Notes: generated from the letters alone by a model not told the origin. A stretch of DNA of 47,686 nucleotides from Firmicutes bacterium ZOR0006 (GCA_000798955.1 JTLC01000030.1:1-47686), one strand, 5' to 3'. Shown: positions 29,021 through 41,082, counted from the stretch's first letter. Translations and numbers: made by a program.

Positions 29021-29079
29021 TATACTCCTATTTCCTGTATCTAACTCATGCCAAAACAGGAGTATAGCTTATTATACCA
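29021..29079 (-). promoter_or_regulatory. promoter and RBS-sequestering hairpin of DUF6508-like gene
   Basis: Extended -10 TGGTATAAT lies on the minus strand at 29071-29079, so transcripts should start near 29064. The RNA would begin with TATACTCCT-type sequence that pairs perfectly (9 bp) with the ribosome site AGGAGTATA at 29021-29029. The hairpin therefore hides the RBS; it could be a thermosensor or a ligand- or protein-controlled switch. Confidence 0.55.
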
Positions 29080-29242
29080 CAAATTCATCGGCCACTTGTT
29101 GTATCTCGCTTTTTTTCTAAATTTTTCACGACTCACTTATGCCACAGTTTTCTGATATCTAGACAGCTACTGCTAAATTTTTCTTTGTTCGCTAGTAGTC
29201 TAGCTCGAGCATTGTTTCACTCATTTCATAGATTTTAGCGGC
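29080..29242. other. intergenic stretch with no gene
   Basis: Nothing coding is seen between the DUF6508-like promoter and the ahpF terminator. A 6-bp CTAGAC/GTCTAG hairpin with internal CTACT/AGTAG pairing (about 29159-29205) is the only notable structure, and its role is unknown. Confidence 0.6.
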
Positions 29243-29298
29243 AAAAAAGAGCAGGCATCGACAAGAAATTTATTTTCCTGTTAATGTTTGCTCTTTTT
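29243..29298 (-). terminator. ahpF terminator
   Basis: GAGCA and TGCTC close a long hairpin with inner AACAGGAAA and TTTCTTGT, followed by a T tract on the minus strand. It lies about 80 bases after the ahpF stop. Confidence 0.75.
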
Positions 29299-29375
29299 AC
29301 AATCATAGTCTGGCTAGTTTATTCTGTCTACTACCACGATCAATCGTTCTGGACTTGAAAAATGGCTATGAGTAT

Positions 29376-30908
29376 TTAGTTTCTGATTAACCAGTCAAAA
29401 GCACCAAGTGCTGCCGTTGCACCCGATCCCATCGAAATAATAATTTGTTTATAGGCCGAATCAGTACAGTCTCCCGCTGCAAATACGCCTGGAATACTTG
29501 TTGCTCCATGTTTGTCGACAACGATTTCTCCCATTCGTGTTTTTTCAACGCTATCGCCTAACCATTCTGTATTTGGTACGAGACCAATTAAAATGAAAAC
29601 ACCTTCAACTGCTAACGCATGTGATTCATTTGTTGCACAATCTTCATAGGTTAAACCTGAAACAGTTTCGTTTCCAGTGATTGCCGTTGTTTTTGCACCT
29701 GTAATTACTGTCACGTTTGGTAATGAATACACGCGTTCTTGTAAGACTTTGTCAGCTTTCAACGTTGGTTGGAATTCAATCACTGTGACATGGTTCACGA
29801 TTCCCGCAAGATCAATTGCCGCTTCGATTCCTGAGTTCCCCCCACCGATAACAGCAACATTTTTGCCCTTAAATAACGGTCCATCACAGTGTGGACAGTA
29901 CGCCACACCTTTATTTTTGAATTCTTTTTCACCAGGAACATTGATATTGCGCCAACGTGCTCCGGTTGCTAAAACAACTGTCTTACTTTGAAGTACAGCT
30001 CCATTTTCAAGCGTAATGTCAACATACTCGTTTTTTGTTAAACTTGCAACTTGTTGACCCTTCATCAAGTCGACAGGATATTCTTTGACGTGTGCTTCAA
30101 CTTGAGCCATTAATTTTGGACCTTCTGTATACGGTGTTCCAATCACATTTTCAATTCCAAGCGTTTCCATTACTTGTCCACCAAATGTTTGCGCCACGAG
30201 ACCAGTTTTAATGCCTTTTCGTGCTGCATAAATTGCGGCACTTGCCCCAGCGGGTCCCCCACCAACAACTAAAACATCAAAGATACCTTTGTCACTAAAT
30301 TCACTTGCATCGGCTGGTCCTGTTACTTTATCGAGAATTTCTTCAATTGTTGTGCGACCATTCCCAAATGCTTCACCGTTCGCAAACATCGTTGGCACAG
30401 CCATAATCGTTCGTGCATCGACTTCTTCTTGGAACATCGCACCATCAATCATTGTATGACTAATGAGAGGATTCAAAGCACTCATCATATTAAATGCTTG
30501 CACGACATCCGGGCAATTATGACAACTTAAGCTGATATATGTTTCAAAATGAAGTGGGGTTGAAATTGCACGAATACGATCAATAATTTCTTGCTCAACT
30601 TTTGGTGCACGTCCACTCACTTGCAGTAATGCTAAAATAAACGATGTGAATTCATGTCCTCCAGGAATTCCGGCAAACACGACCCCACTCGCTTGGCTTC
30701 CTGTTTGATTAATCATAAAACTTGGTGTTCGTTCAAGTGCGACGTGTTCAACATGAAGTCGTGGCGAAAGTGCAACAACTTCAGTGACAAATGTTGCCAT
30801 TGCTTGAGAGTGTTCATCAGTTCCCAAACTGAGTTGGATTGTTAAATCTGATTCAAGTAATTGTAAATATTGCTCTAATTGATTTTTGATTTCTGCTTCT
30901 AAATGCAT
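29376..30908 (-). CDS. ahpF: alkyl hydroperoxide reductase subunit F
   Basis: The 510-residue protein has an N-terminal thioredoxin-like region with the CHNC redox pair (SCHNCPDV), then FAD-binding GGGPAGASAA, the CPHC active centre (YCPHCDG), NAD(P)-binding GGGNSGIEAA and the C-terminal FAD site AAGDCTD. It passes electrons from NADH to AhpC. It lies downstream of ahpC with a hairpin between them, so it is probably made in lower amount. Start at ATG 30908 after GAAGGAGG. Confidence 0.96.
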   Translation of the reverse strand: MHLEAEIKNQLEQYLQLLESDLTIQLSLGTDEHSQAMATFVTEVVALSPRLHVEHVALERTPSFMINQTGSQASGVVFAGIPGGHEFTSFILALLQVSGRAPKVEQEIIDRIRAISTPLHFETYISLSCHNCPDVVQAFNMMSALNPLISHTMIDGAMFQEEVDARTIMAVPTMFANGEAFGNGRTTIEEILDKVTGPADASEFSDKGIFDVLVVGGGPAGASAAIYAARKGIKTGLVAQTFGGQVMETLGIENVIGTPYTEGPKLMAQVEAHVKEYPVDLMKGQQVASLTKNEYVDITLENGAVLQSKTVVLATGARWRNINVPGEKEFKNKGVAYCPHCDGPLFKGKNVAVIGGGNSGIEAAIDLAGIVNHVTVIEFQPTLKADKVLQERVYSLPNVTVITGAKTTAITGNETVSGLTYEDCATNESHALAVEGVFILIGLVPNTEWLGDSVEKTRMGEIVVDKHGATSIPGVFAAGDCTDSAYKQIIISMGSGATAALGAFDWLIRN

Positions 30909-30939
30909 AGAATTGCCTCCTTCTTGATAATTGAAAGAA

Positions 30940-30977
30940 GGCTGCTAGCAACAGAATCAATTCTGACACTAGCAGCC
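30940..30977 (-). promoter_or_regulatory. hairpin between ahpC and ahpF
   Basis: GGCTGCTAG pairs with CTAGCAGCC and encloses CAGAAT/ATTCTG. A T-poor tail follows, so it may partially stop transcription or stabilise the ahpC mRNA, setting the AhpC:AhpF ratio. Confidence 0.65.
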
Positions 30978-30989
30978 CTAGATAATTGC

Positions 30990-31553
30990 TTAGATTTTTC
31001 CGACTAAATCAATGCTTGGTTTTAAAGTTGAAGCGCCTTCTTTCCATTTTGCTGGACATACTTCACCTGGATTATTGCGAACATATTGTGCTGCTTTTAC
31101 TTTATCGATTAAGATACTTGCATCACGTCCAATTCCACCAGCACTAATTTCAACTGATTGTACTTTACCTTCTGGATCAATGATGAATGTTCCACGATCA
31201 GCTAACCCTGTCTCTTCATCTAATACGTCAAATAAACGTGAGATTTTTTGTGATGGATCACCAACCATGATGTATTCGATTTTTCCGATTGCATCTGAGT
31301 GATCGTGCCAAGCTTTATGTGTGAAGTGTGTATCAGTTGATACTGAATATACTTCAACGCCCATTGCTTTTAAAGCAGCATATTGGTTTTGTAAATCTTC
31401 TAATTCTGTTGGACAAACAAATGTAAAGTCTGCTGGATAGAAGCAAACGATGCTCCATTGACCTTGGAAGTTTTCTGAAGATACTGTTGTAAATGTCCCA
31501 TTGTGATACGCATCAGCGTTAAATGCACCAATTTCTTTTCCGATTAATGACAT
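30990..31553 (-). CDS. ahpC: alkyl hydroperoxide reductase subunit C (peroxiredoxin)
   Basis: The 187-residue typical 2-Cys peroxiredoxin has the peroxidatic Cys in DFTFVCPTE and the resolving Cys in GEVCPAKW. It reduces hydrogen peroxide, alkyl hydroperoxides and peroxynitrite, and is recycled by AhpF. It precedes ahpF in the same operon and starts at ATG 31553 after CAAGGAGG. Length and motifs are normal. Confidence 0.97.
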   Translation of the reverse strand: MSLIGKEIGAFNADAYHNGTFTTVSSENFQGQWSIVCFYPADFTFVCPTELEDLQNQYAALKAMGVEVYSVSTDTHFTHKAWHDHSDAIGKIEYIMVGDPSQKISRLFDVLDEETGLADRGTFIIDPEGKVQSVEISAGGIGRDASILIDKVKAAQYVRNNPGEVCPAKWKEGASTLKPSIDLVGKI

Positions 31554-31594
31554 GAAAATGTCCTCCTTGAGATTATATTTTTTGATTTTGATGA

Positions 31595-31618
31595 AGTAAT
31601 CATGAGCTCTTGATTACT
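31595..31618. promoter_or_regulatory. near-perfect palindrome upstream of ahpC
   Basis: AGTAATCA, TGAGCTCT, TGATTACT form a 24-base palindrome with two central mismatches. It lies between the ahpC RBS and a candidate promoter (TTGTCA with CAGAAT 17 bases later, minus strand, about 31641-31669). It could be an operator for a peroxide regulator or a leader hairpin; it does not match the PerR box. Confidence 0.5.
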
Positions 31619-31679
31619 GTTACCCTTATTCTGTCACACTTCAGCTTTTTTGACAATTGATATGCACCGGATTTTTTAT

Positions 31680-31961
31680 TTTTAGCAAATACGAGATTCT
31701 TCTCGTCAAAACAACAAAAAAAAGAGCATCTTCCTTTATATTTACGAAATAAACCAATTCATAAATCACATTAATTAAGAAACACCTGAAATTATAATAA
31801 AAATACCCCGCAGATGCCGCTCAGATGAATACTTGTTGGTTTTTCGCCAAGCAGTGCCGGTGATTGTATGTGATCACACACTTGTTATCATTTTTATCTT
31901 TTCTTTTTCTCACTCAAAATCAATTTTAGTACTATTTTTTGTCTCGATTCAACTCGATAAT
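31680..31961. other. intergenic stretch, nothing coding
   Basis: Between the ahpC leader and the hydrolase promoter I see no gene. The frame that reads into the hydrolase from 31833 has no RBS and is not translated. A TGTGATCACA palindrome at 31868-31877 is noted without function. Confidence 0.6.
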
Positions 31962-31990
31962 TTGACAAAATTCAGAAATATCGGTACGCT
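31962..31990 (+). promoter_or_regulatory. promoter of beta-lactamase-like gene
   Basis: A perfect -35 TTGACA (31962-31967) is 17 bases before a weak -10 TACGCT (31985-31990), about 29 bases upstream of the start codon. Confidence 0.55.
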
Positions 31991-32018
31991 GAATTTACTA
32001 CCTGAAGGAGTTGACGAA

Positions 32019-33065
32019 ATGGAATTACCTGTAAATGATGCAAAGGAAAAACAGCCTAACCAAAAACCCAAATTAAAACGCAAATATCGCCGCTTTCTTA
32101 TCATTATCGCAAGTATGTTGACCGTAACGATTTTTGCCAGTATGTCTGGCATTGTCTGGGCACGATTTGTTGGTGAACAACGAACGGAAGAAATTTTGCC
32201 ACTTGAGGAACAAAGTGCACCCGAAGCTGAATCCGAAGTTGATTCAGAAGTTGGTATTGAACCAGAACCAGAGCCAATTGATCCCTGTAATCCTGATGTT
32301 ATTCCACAGTTACTTAGCACATTCACTCAAGCTCAAGCTGAGATTGGAGTTGAATTTGCGATTAGTTATTATAATATTAATGGGAACTGTACATTTGAAC
32401 AAAATGCTGATCAAGCATGGCTTGCTGCGAGTACAGCGAAAATTGCCATTGCACTCATGACTTTTGAAAATATTGCCAGTGGTATATGGACTCCAGATAC
32501 CTGGATTTCATATAATGCTGAGAGCCATTTTGAAGGTGGTGCTGGCCCATTACAGTTCGATGAAGCATTTACTGGAGCAACTGTCAGTGAACTAGCCGAG
32601 TTAATGATTACCCAATCAGATAACATTGCTACCAACATGCTTTTGAGCCAGCTTGGATGGACTATCGGGACACAAGAGTATATTGCACGAATAACAGGTA
32701 TTCCTGCTCAAGATCCCAGCCAAAATTTGATTAGTGCTCATCAACATTTACTCATCATGCAACACTTGTTGAATGCGAATACGCCAGGACACAGTGAAAT
32801 TTTGCTCTGGATGGAGCAAGCGAGTGATCGGAGCCGATTGGCTGCAATTACAAATCCAGACGGAACGCAACCAGTCGTTGCCCACAAAATTGGCGATTAT
32901 TGGGATGAATCTGGTGTGTATTACCATGATGTTGCCTATGTACAAGGCGAAAACCCCTATCTTTTAATTGTGATGACCAAATCTGCTAGCGGTGTTCGTG
33001 ATGATATTTATGCTCAAATCACTGACTTAGGTCAACAAATTCAAGCCTTGCATACAACACCATAA
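32019..33065 (+). CDS. membrane-anchored class A beta-lactamase-like serine hydrolase
   Basis: ATG 32019 follows GAAGGAG; the long upstream frame is not used. The 348-residue protein has a basic N-terminus, one membrane anchor (FLIIIASMLTVTIFASMS), an acidic Pro/Glu linker and a class A-type domain: S138-T-A-K141, S200-D-N202 and K290-I-G292 (instead of KTG). The E-x-x-x-N acidic loop that deacylates penicillin in class A enzymes is not visible (IPAQDPSQNLISA in its place). Cys90 and Cys124 could form a disulfide. It may be a surface hydrolase or a low-activity lactamase. A terminator follows. Confidence 0.75.
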   Translation: MELPVNDAKEKQPNQKPKLKRKYRRFLIIIASMLTVTIFASMSGIVWARFVGEQRTEEILPLEEQSAPEAESEVDSEVGIEPEPEPIDPCNPDVIPQLLSTFTQAQAEIGVEFAISYYNINGNCTFEQNADQAWLAASTAKIAIALMTFENIASGIWTPDTWISYNAESHFEGGAGPLQFDEAFTGATVSELAELMITQSDNIATNMLLSQLGWTIGTQEYIARITGIPAQDPSQNLISAHQHLLIMQHLLNANTPGHSEILLWMEQASDRSRLAAITNPDGTQPVVAHKIGDYWDESGVYYHDVAYVQGENPYLLIVMTKSASGVRDDIYAQITDLGQQIQALHTTP

Positions 33066-33076
33066 TTAATAGTCAG

Positions 33077-33117
33077 AAAAAGTGGTGAAATCGAACATAA
33101 TCGATTTCACCACTTTT
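33077..33117. terminator. bidirectional terminator
   Basis: AAAAGTGGTGAAATCGA and TCGATTTCACCACTTTT form a 17-bp stem with T tracts on both strands, serving the hydrolase and the convergent acetyltransferase gene. Confidence 0.93.
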
Positions 33118-33635
33118 CATTTTTTTTGCAGCATCACATAAGCCGTCCTATTCCCATCACGAACTGTCTTCGTAATCGTAAATCCGTGGTTACCATAAAA
33201 TTGAAGTGCCCGTGTATTCGTTGTCAAACATTTCAAGCTTAGTGGTTCGGGACATAGCTGTTGCATTGTCATTATCAACTGACTCCCAATTCCCCGATGC
33301 TGATAGTCCTCGGCAATATACAGGTGATGGATAAAAGCGTCAATTTCCCACAATCCAATAAAACCAACAATCCTTTCGGCCACCGTGGCAACGAAAATCA
33401 ATTCACCAACTGTGTCAGTCACGAAATCAACAATCATCGCCTGTTCCTGTTCACCGAGTAGTTGACAGTGAGCAGTTTCATACAGCTGCTGAAGCTGTGG
33501 GTTATCGTTACTGTTCGCTTGACGAATAGTGAACGGCAAATCATTCGCTTGTAGACTGTTTAAACGTTGTAGCTTGCAGTTTTTCCTATTGAAGTCACGA
33601 GCTTTCGGCGGGCTAGTGAAGTTAGCGTGTTTCAT
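33117..33635 (-). CDS. GNAT acetyltransferase
   Basis: The start is ATG 33635 or 33638, overlapping the end of the upstream GNAT gene by about 15 bases. The 173-residue protein has a short basic leader and a GNAT core with FTIRQANSNDN, ELIFVATVAERIVGF, and the acetyl-CoA site HHLYIAEDYQHRGIGSQLI. It then ends ALQFYGNHGFTITKT. Substrate unknown. It is translationally coupled to its neighbour, so the pair acts together or is made together. Confidence 0.8.
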   Translation of the reverse strand: MKHANFTSPPKARDFNRKNCKLQRLNSLQANDLPFTIRQANSNDNPQLQQLYETAHCQLLGEQEQAMIVDFVTDTVGELIFVATVAERIVGFIGLWEIDAFIHHLYIAEDYQHRGIGSQLIMTMQQLCPEPLSLKCLTTNTRALQFYGNHGFTITKTVRDGNRTAYVMLQKK

Positions 33636-34185
33636 CATAGTCTGCCTGTAAAATTCCATATAGAGCAACATCACACACACCTTGGTTATTCCAATCAGCT
33701 TGTCGCCGAGTTCCTTCGTACAAAAACCCACTTTTTTTCAGGACTGCTCCAGAACCGGGATTGTGGAGATCATGCCGCGATTCGAGTCGATTAACTTGAA
33801 CAACATGAAAAAGAAAATCCATGACGGCCTGGAGTGCTTCACTCATAATTCCTTCTCCCCACCATGGTTCACCTAAACAATATCCGATTTCCATTTTGCT
33901 CATCCGATCATCGCTAGAAACAACACTGATTGTACCAATTGGCTGATCCGATTGTTCAGTTAGGATAATCCCCCATTGGTAAAAGGCAGGGTTTTGATAG
34001 TCGCGGACCCAACTTGTCAGTAGCGCCTGTGTCACGCTTATATCTTCGTGTGGTGGCCATGTCAAAAATTTCGTTACTTTTTCATTCGAAGCCCAATTTT
34101 CATACATTGCCGGTGCATCACTAAGCTGCAAGGGGCGTAAAATCAACCGTGGTGTTTGTAATAGTTGTGTTCCTTGATGTTTCAT
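33622..34185 (-). CDS. RimJ/RimL-type GNAT acetyltransferase
   Basis: The 187-residue protein matches the Acetyltransf_3 group: TPRLILRPLQLSDAPAMYEN, MEIGYCLGEPWWGEGIMSEA (acetyl-CoA loop), VNRLESRHDLHNPGSGAVLK and KSGFLYEGTRRQ. Such enzymes acetylate protein N-termini or small molecules such as antibiotics. Substrate cannot be told. ATG 34185 begins the two-gene operon with the second GNAT gene. Confidence 0.85.
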   Translation of the reverse strand: MKHQGTQLLQTPRLILRPLQLSDAPAMYENWASNEKVTKFLTWPPHEDISVTQALLTSWVRDYQNPAFYQWGIILTEQSDQPIGTISVVSSDDRMSKMEIGYCLGEPWWGEGIMSEALQAVMDFLFHVVQVNRLESRHDLHNPGSGAVLKKSGFLYEGTRRQADWNNQGVCDVALYGILQADYDETR

Positions 34186-34261
34186 TGCTTTCTCCCTTAC
34201 TTTTTATTTTTGTGATTATTATACCGAGTTTACATACTAAATGCAAAGTGATTCCACAATA

Positions 34262-34302
34262 AAAATCCAAACATACTTTTACGAATAGCATGTTTGGATT
34301 TT
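34262..34302 (-). terminator. lacZ terminator
   Basis: AAAATCCAAACAT pairs with ATGTTTGGATTTT and a T-rich end follows on the minus strand, after the lacZ stop at 34316. Confidence 0.9.
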
Positions 34303-34315
34303 GTGATTTCTAAGC

Positions 34316-37374
<3,059 letters not shown>

Positions 37375-37513
37375 TTTTCCTTTGTGACCAAGTGATATTT
37401 GGTCTGAATTTCTTTGCTTTTTGTTTGGTGTTGCCACCACCATGAGTGCTTTCCCCTTTTGGCAATCACTCACGATTATGACATTGCTCATTGTTTACAT
37501 CCGTTTGCGGCTG

Positions 37514-39745
37514 CTAGACTTGTTCTAAAACAAGTATCACTGATGCATAATCACCAACAACTTGATCTAAAATTCCGAGTGCTTGTAATAAGCGTGGATT
37601 GAATTCAATTCCCCACTGCATTAATTCGTCACCGTTGAAGTGATAATCGGTTCCTTGCACACGGTATGTTGCTTCAGGATTTAAGCCTTGTAATTGTAAC
37701 CGTGTTGGCAAGACATTTGGTTGTGCGAGTACACGGTAGTATCCGACTAAGCTGCGCTTTTGATCGGGACTCACAACTGACCAGGCTGTTTCGTTGCCTT
37801 GGTATGGGCTTAACAGCCGGTAGAAATCACCTGTTAATACGAGATTGCGTTGTTCTTTGTAGAACGCAATTTGTTCAGCAATTGCTGCTAATTCACTTTC
37901 TGGTAATTGTGTTAAGTCAAGTTCATAACCTAATACTCCAAAGAAGGCCACATCCCCACGCGTTTTTAAGCTCGTCATGCGGTGCACTTGGTGGTTTGGT
38001 ACTGCCGATACATGGGCACCCATTGTTGATAATGGATAGCTAAATGACGTACTGTACTGAATTTTCAAACGTTCAACGGCATCACTGTCATCACTTGTCC
38101 AAATTTGTGGTGAATACGTTAAAATTGCTGGATCGAAACGTGAACCACCAGCTGCACAACCTTCGACAAGAATGTGTGGGAATTCTGTCACTAATTGGTG
38201 GTAGAAACGATACATGCCAATGATGTAACGGTGGGCAACTTCTTGTTGCTGACCAGCTGGAAGGTTTAACGAACCAATTTCAGTCATTGTTCGGTTCCAA
38301 TCCCACTTAATATAACGAATATCGCCACCCTCACGGATAACTTTTGCAATCATCGCATAGACATGGTCAACAACTTCATCATTTGTGAAGTCAAGAACAC
38401 ACTGGTTACGTCCAAGTGTTTGTGGACGATTTGGTACTTGAATGACCCATTCTGGATGTTGACGGTATAAAACACTATTTGGTGAAACCATTTCTGGTTC
38501 AATCCAAAGCCCAAATTGTAAGCCTAAAGCCGTGATTTTGTCAGCTAAGCCTTTGACACCATTCGGTAATTTTTCCGGATTATGGAACCAATCCCCTAAT
38601 GACGTTTGGTCATTGTTGCGTTTCCCGAACCACCCATCATCAAGGACAAATAACTCAATCCCAACTTTTTTTGCTGCTTGCGCTAATTCAAGAATTTTGG
38701 CTTCATTAAAATCGAAGTATGTTGCTTCCCAGTTATTAATTAATACTGGCCGTTCACGGTTCACCCATTCTTGATTAATCAGATGTTGACGGTAGAAGTT
38801 ATGGAAGCGGTGGCTCATCCCATTTAAACCGTTATTACTATAGACCATGACAACTTCTGGTGCTTGTAATGTCATTCCTGGCTGTAAATCCCAGTTGAAA
38901 TCAAAGTAATTTAATCCTTGTTGCACGCGTGCTGTATCAAATGGTGTGACTTCAACTTGACCAACATGATTGCCGCTGTACACAAGATTAAATGCGTACG
39001 CTTCCCCTTGAGCTTCAGTTGTTGTTGGCTGCTTTAAGACGAAGAACGGATTGGCAGTTGAACTACTTGTTCCACGTGTACTCGAAATGCTCTGTAGACC
39101 ATGGTGTAATGGTGAAACTTGTAAATGACGCTCACGAACCCATGCCCCAGTAAAAGTCATCATTTCGTAATCTTTTGTCGGTAAGTCAAGGTTCATACTT
39201 AAGAAACGTTGCACTTGAACACTTGCAGTCCCTTCATTTTCAATGCGAGCATGACGTGTTAACACATCAGTTTCAATAAATAATGTATACGTTAAGACGA
39301 GTTTTAAATTTGTCATTTGATCACGCAGTGTGATTGCGAGCGACTCAACTTGTTGCTCAGCAGTCGTAAATGTTGCTGGTAAGTCAACAAGCGGGGCTTT
39401 TGTTTGCGTCAGTTTGTGACTTTCGTACACGAAGTTAACAATACGGCTTCCATCTTGTTGTAAGACTTCGATTGCTGGTTGGCGATAATCTGATGTTCCG
39501 TAGGTTGGATATTCTTGCGCAATCAGATCAAGGCAATAACTATCATCTTCGGGAAATACGGTACACGTATTTCCGTAACTTCCGGTAAAGAATTGATGGC
39601 TAAAATCTTCACGATGACGTAATTTCGTTCCATAATACAAATGACCGAGATTCCCATTTGCTAATACATGCATAATATAACTAAATGTTTTCCCCTGAAT
39701 GTGAAATTGTTGACTGTTGGCTTCAAAATGAATCGTTGGTTGCAT
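37514..39745 (-). CDS. aga: alpha-galactosidase (GH36)
   Basis: ATG 39745 follows AGAAGGAGACTACTT; upstream residues in frame are not used. The 743-residue protein matches GH36. The nucleophile Asp is in YIKWDWNRTM and the acid/base Asp in WTSDDSDAVERL, with PEWVIQVPNRPQTLGRNQ and FVLDDGWFGKRNND typical of the family. It releases galactose from melibiose or raffinose. The downstream lacZ and the galT-galK genes feed the same galactose. The promoter carries a cre-like site and a GalR operator. Confidence 0.96.
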   Translation of the reverse strand: MQPTIHFEANSQQFHIQGKTFSYIMHVLANGNLGHLYYGTKLRHREDFSHQFFTGSYGNTCTVFPEDDSYCLDLIAQEYPTYGTSDYRQPAIEVLQQDGSRIVNFVYESHKLTQTKAPLVDLPATFTTAEQQVESLAITLRDQMTNLKLVLTYTLFIETDVLTRHARIENEGTASVQVQRFLSMNLDLPTKDYEMMTFTGAWVRERHLQVSPLHHGLQSISSTRGTSSSTANPFFVLKQPTTTEAQGEAYAFNLVYSGNHVGQVEVTPFDTARVQQGLNYFDFNWDLQPGMTLQAPEVVMVYSNNGLNGMSHRFHNFYRQHLINQEWVNRERPVLINNWEATYFDFNEAKILELAQAAKKVGIELFVLDDGWFGKRNNDQTSLGDWFHNPEKLPNGVKGLADKITALGLQFGLWIEPEMVSPNSVLYRQHPEWVIQVPNRPQTLGRNQCVLDFTNDEVVDHVYAMIAKVIREGGDIRYIKWDWNRTMTEIGSLNLPAGQQQEVAHRYIIGMYRFYHQLVTEFPHILVEGCAAGGSRFDPAILTYSPQIWTSDDSDAVERLKIQYSTSFSYPLSTMGAHVSAVPNHQVHRMTSLKTRGDVAFFGVLGYELDLTQLPESELAAIAEQIAFYKEQRNLVLTGDFYRLLSPYQGNETAWSVVSPDQKRSLVGYYRVLAQPNVLPTRLQLQGLNPEATYRVQGTDYHFNGDELMQWGIEFNPRLLQALGILDQVVGDYASVILVLEQV

Positions 39746-39781
39746 AAGTAGTCTCCTTCTTTTTGAGTAATATCTAAAACG

Positions 39782-39855
39782 AGAAATCGTTTTCACACCC
39801 TTATTATAGCAGAACAATATTTTTTTACTAGTGTTTTCGTAAACTTTTACTAAAA
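39782..39855 (-). promoter_or_regulatory. aga promoter with cre and GalR operator
   Basis: On the minus strand TGCTATAAT (hexamer at 39803-39808) is an extended -10. A full-match cre-like site AGAAATCGTTTTCA lies at 39782-39795 just downstream. A GalR-like operator (TTTTCGTAAA, C, TTTTACTAAAA) lies upstream at 39834-39855, covering the -35 region. The set fits dual control by CcpA and the divergent LacI-family regulator. Confidence 0.75.
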
Positions 39856-39890
39856 TATTTTTTACTTTTTGGCATTATTTCAAGAAAATC

Positions 39891-39920
39891 TTTACTTGTA
39901 AGCGTTTTTAATGGTAGAAT
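39891..39920 (+). promoter_or_regulatory. galR promoter with cre-like site
   Basis: TTTACT (39891-39896) and TAGAAT (39915-39920, preceded by TGG) are 18 bases apart. The cre-like TGTAAGCGTTTTTA at 39897-39910 lies in the spacer, so CcpA may directly repress the regulator. Confidence 0.65.
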
Positions 39921-39949
39921 AAAATAAGAAAACTTTAAGGGGGACAAAA

Positions 39950-40993
39950 ATGGCAACATTAAAAGACATTGCCAGTCAAGCAAATGTTTCTGTGAGTACG
40001 GTTTCACGTGTTTTGAATTATGACACGACTTTATCAGTATCCGATGAGACACGTTCCAATATTTTACGCATTGCTGACGAGCTTAATTATCAAAAAAACA
40101 AAAAAACAGCTACTGCTCATACGCCTTTCACACCAAAAGTTCGGGGGCGAATTTTAATTGTCACATGGTATAGTAGTCTTCAGGAGCTAGAAGACCCTTA
40201 CTACCTTTCGATTCGATTAGGAATTGAAGAAGAATGCAAAAATCAAAACTTACAGATTATTGAAACTCTGCATTTAAATGGGGCAGATACGCTTGATTTA
40301 CCTAAATATGATGCTGATGGTCTCATTGCTATTGGGAAATTTTCACAAGCACAAATTACGTTTCTTGAAACGCTTGCGCCACAACTTGTCTTCGTCGATT
40401 CTAATCCGAATTCACAAAAATTTACGAGTGTCGTTGCCGATTTAACTGGAGCAACAACACTGGTACTCAAACATTTATTGGAATTAGGTCATACTCATAT
40501 TGGCTTCATCGGTGGCCGTGATTTTGTTGGTGATCAACAGCAACTAATTGCTATCGATGATATTCGTGAGCAAACATTTACAGAATTTATGAAGTTGCAA
40601 AAACGTTTCCAACCTGAAGATGTGTATGTAGGGAAATTTCATGTGAGTGATGGCTATGCCTTGATGAAAGCCGCAATTGCTAAAGGTAATTTACCAACTG
40701 CCTTCTTTATCGCAAGTGATTCAATGGCAATCGGCGCCCTCAAAGCTTTGCATGAAGCTCAGATTGCCGTACCACAGCAAGTTTCGTTATTTGGTTTTAA
40801 CAATATTGCAACATCTGAATTTTCACAACCAGCCTTATCAACAGTTCATTTACACACCCACGATTTAGGTCGTTATGGTGTGAAAATGTTAAGTGAACGT
40901 TTACGTGATACGCAAATGATTTTACCAGTCCAAGTTATTTTACCAACTAAACTCATTATGCGCGATAGTTGTATTGCTTTAAAAAAATCGTAG
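39950..40993 (+). CDS. galR: LacI-family galactose regulator
   Basis: ATG 39950 follows GGGGGACAAAA. The 347-residue protein has the LacI helix-turn-helix (LKDIASQANVSVSTVSRVLNYD) and a periplasmic-binding-like core with IGFIGGRDFVGD and IASDSMAIGALKALHEA. It is the only regulator in the sugar cluster, sits divergently from aga and has repeated TTTTAGTAAA sites at the target promoters. Its inducer is probably galactose or a related sugar. A terminator follows. Confidence 0.88.
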   Translation: MATLKDIASQANVSVSTVSRVLNYDTTLSVSDETRSNILRIADELNYQKNKKTATAHTPFTPKVRGRILIVTWYSSLQELEDPYYLSIRLGIEEECKNQNLQIIETLHLNGADTLDLPKYDADGLIAIGKFSQAQITFLETLAPQLVFVDSNPNSQKFTSVVADLTGATTLVLKHLLELGHTHIGFIGGRDFVGDQQQLIAIDDIREQTFTEFMKLQKRFQPEDVYVGKFHVSDGYALMKAAIAKGNLPTAFFIASDSMAIGALKALHEAQIAVPQQVSLFGFNNIATSEFSQPALSTVHLHTHDLGRYGVKMLSERLRDTQMILPVQVILPTKLIMRDSCIALKKS

Positions 40994-40997
40994 TCCC

Positions 40998-41032
40998 ACT
41001 CGTGTGAATAGCTGTTCACACGAGTTTTTTTG
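40998..41032 (+). terminator. galR terminator
   Basis: ACTCGTGTGAA and TTCACACGAGT pair and are followed by seven T on the plus strand. Confidence 0.95.
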
Positions 41033-41035
41033 CAT

Positions 41036-41082
41036 ACAAAAAAGCTAGCTCCTTGTTGTCGTAACAAAGGCTAGCTTTTTTT
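41036..41082. terminator. galT terminator
   Basis: AAAAAAGCTAGC and GCTAGCTTTTTT frame inner TTGTT/AACAA. The minus strand ends in a T tract just after the galT stop. The plus strand also has a T tract, so it is bidirectional. Confidence 0.9.

Noticed and set aside
31868-31877. CRP-like palindrome TGTGATCACA
   Set aside because: A single 10-base palindrome is weak evidence and no CRP site spacing to a promoter is visible.
31833-32018. Long N-terminal extension of the beta-lactamase-like protein
   Set aside because: No RBS or good start in this part. The ATG at 32019 has GAAGGAG at correct distance and a standard membrane anchor follows.
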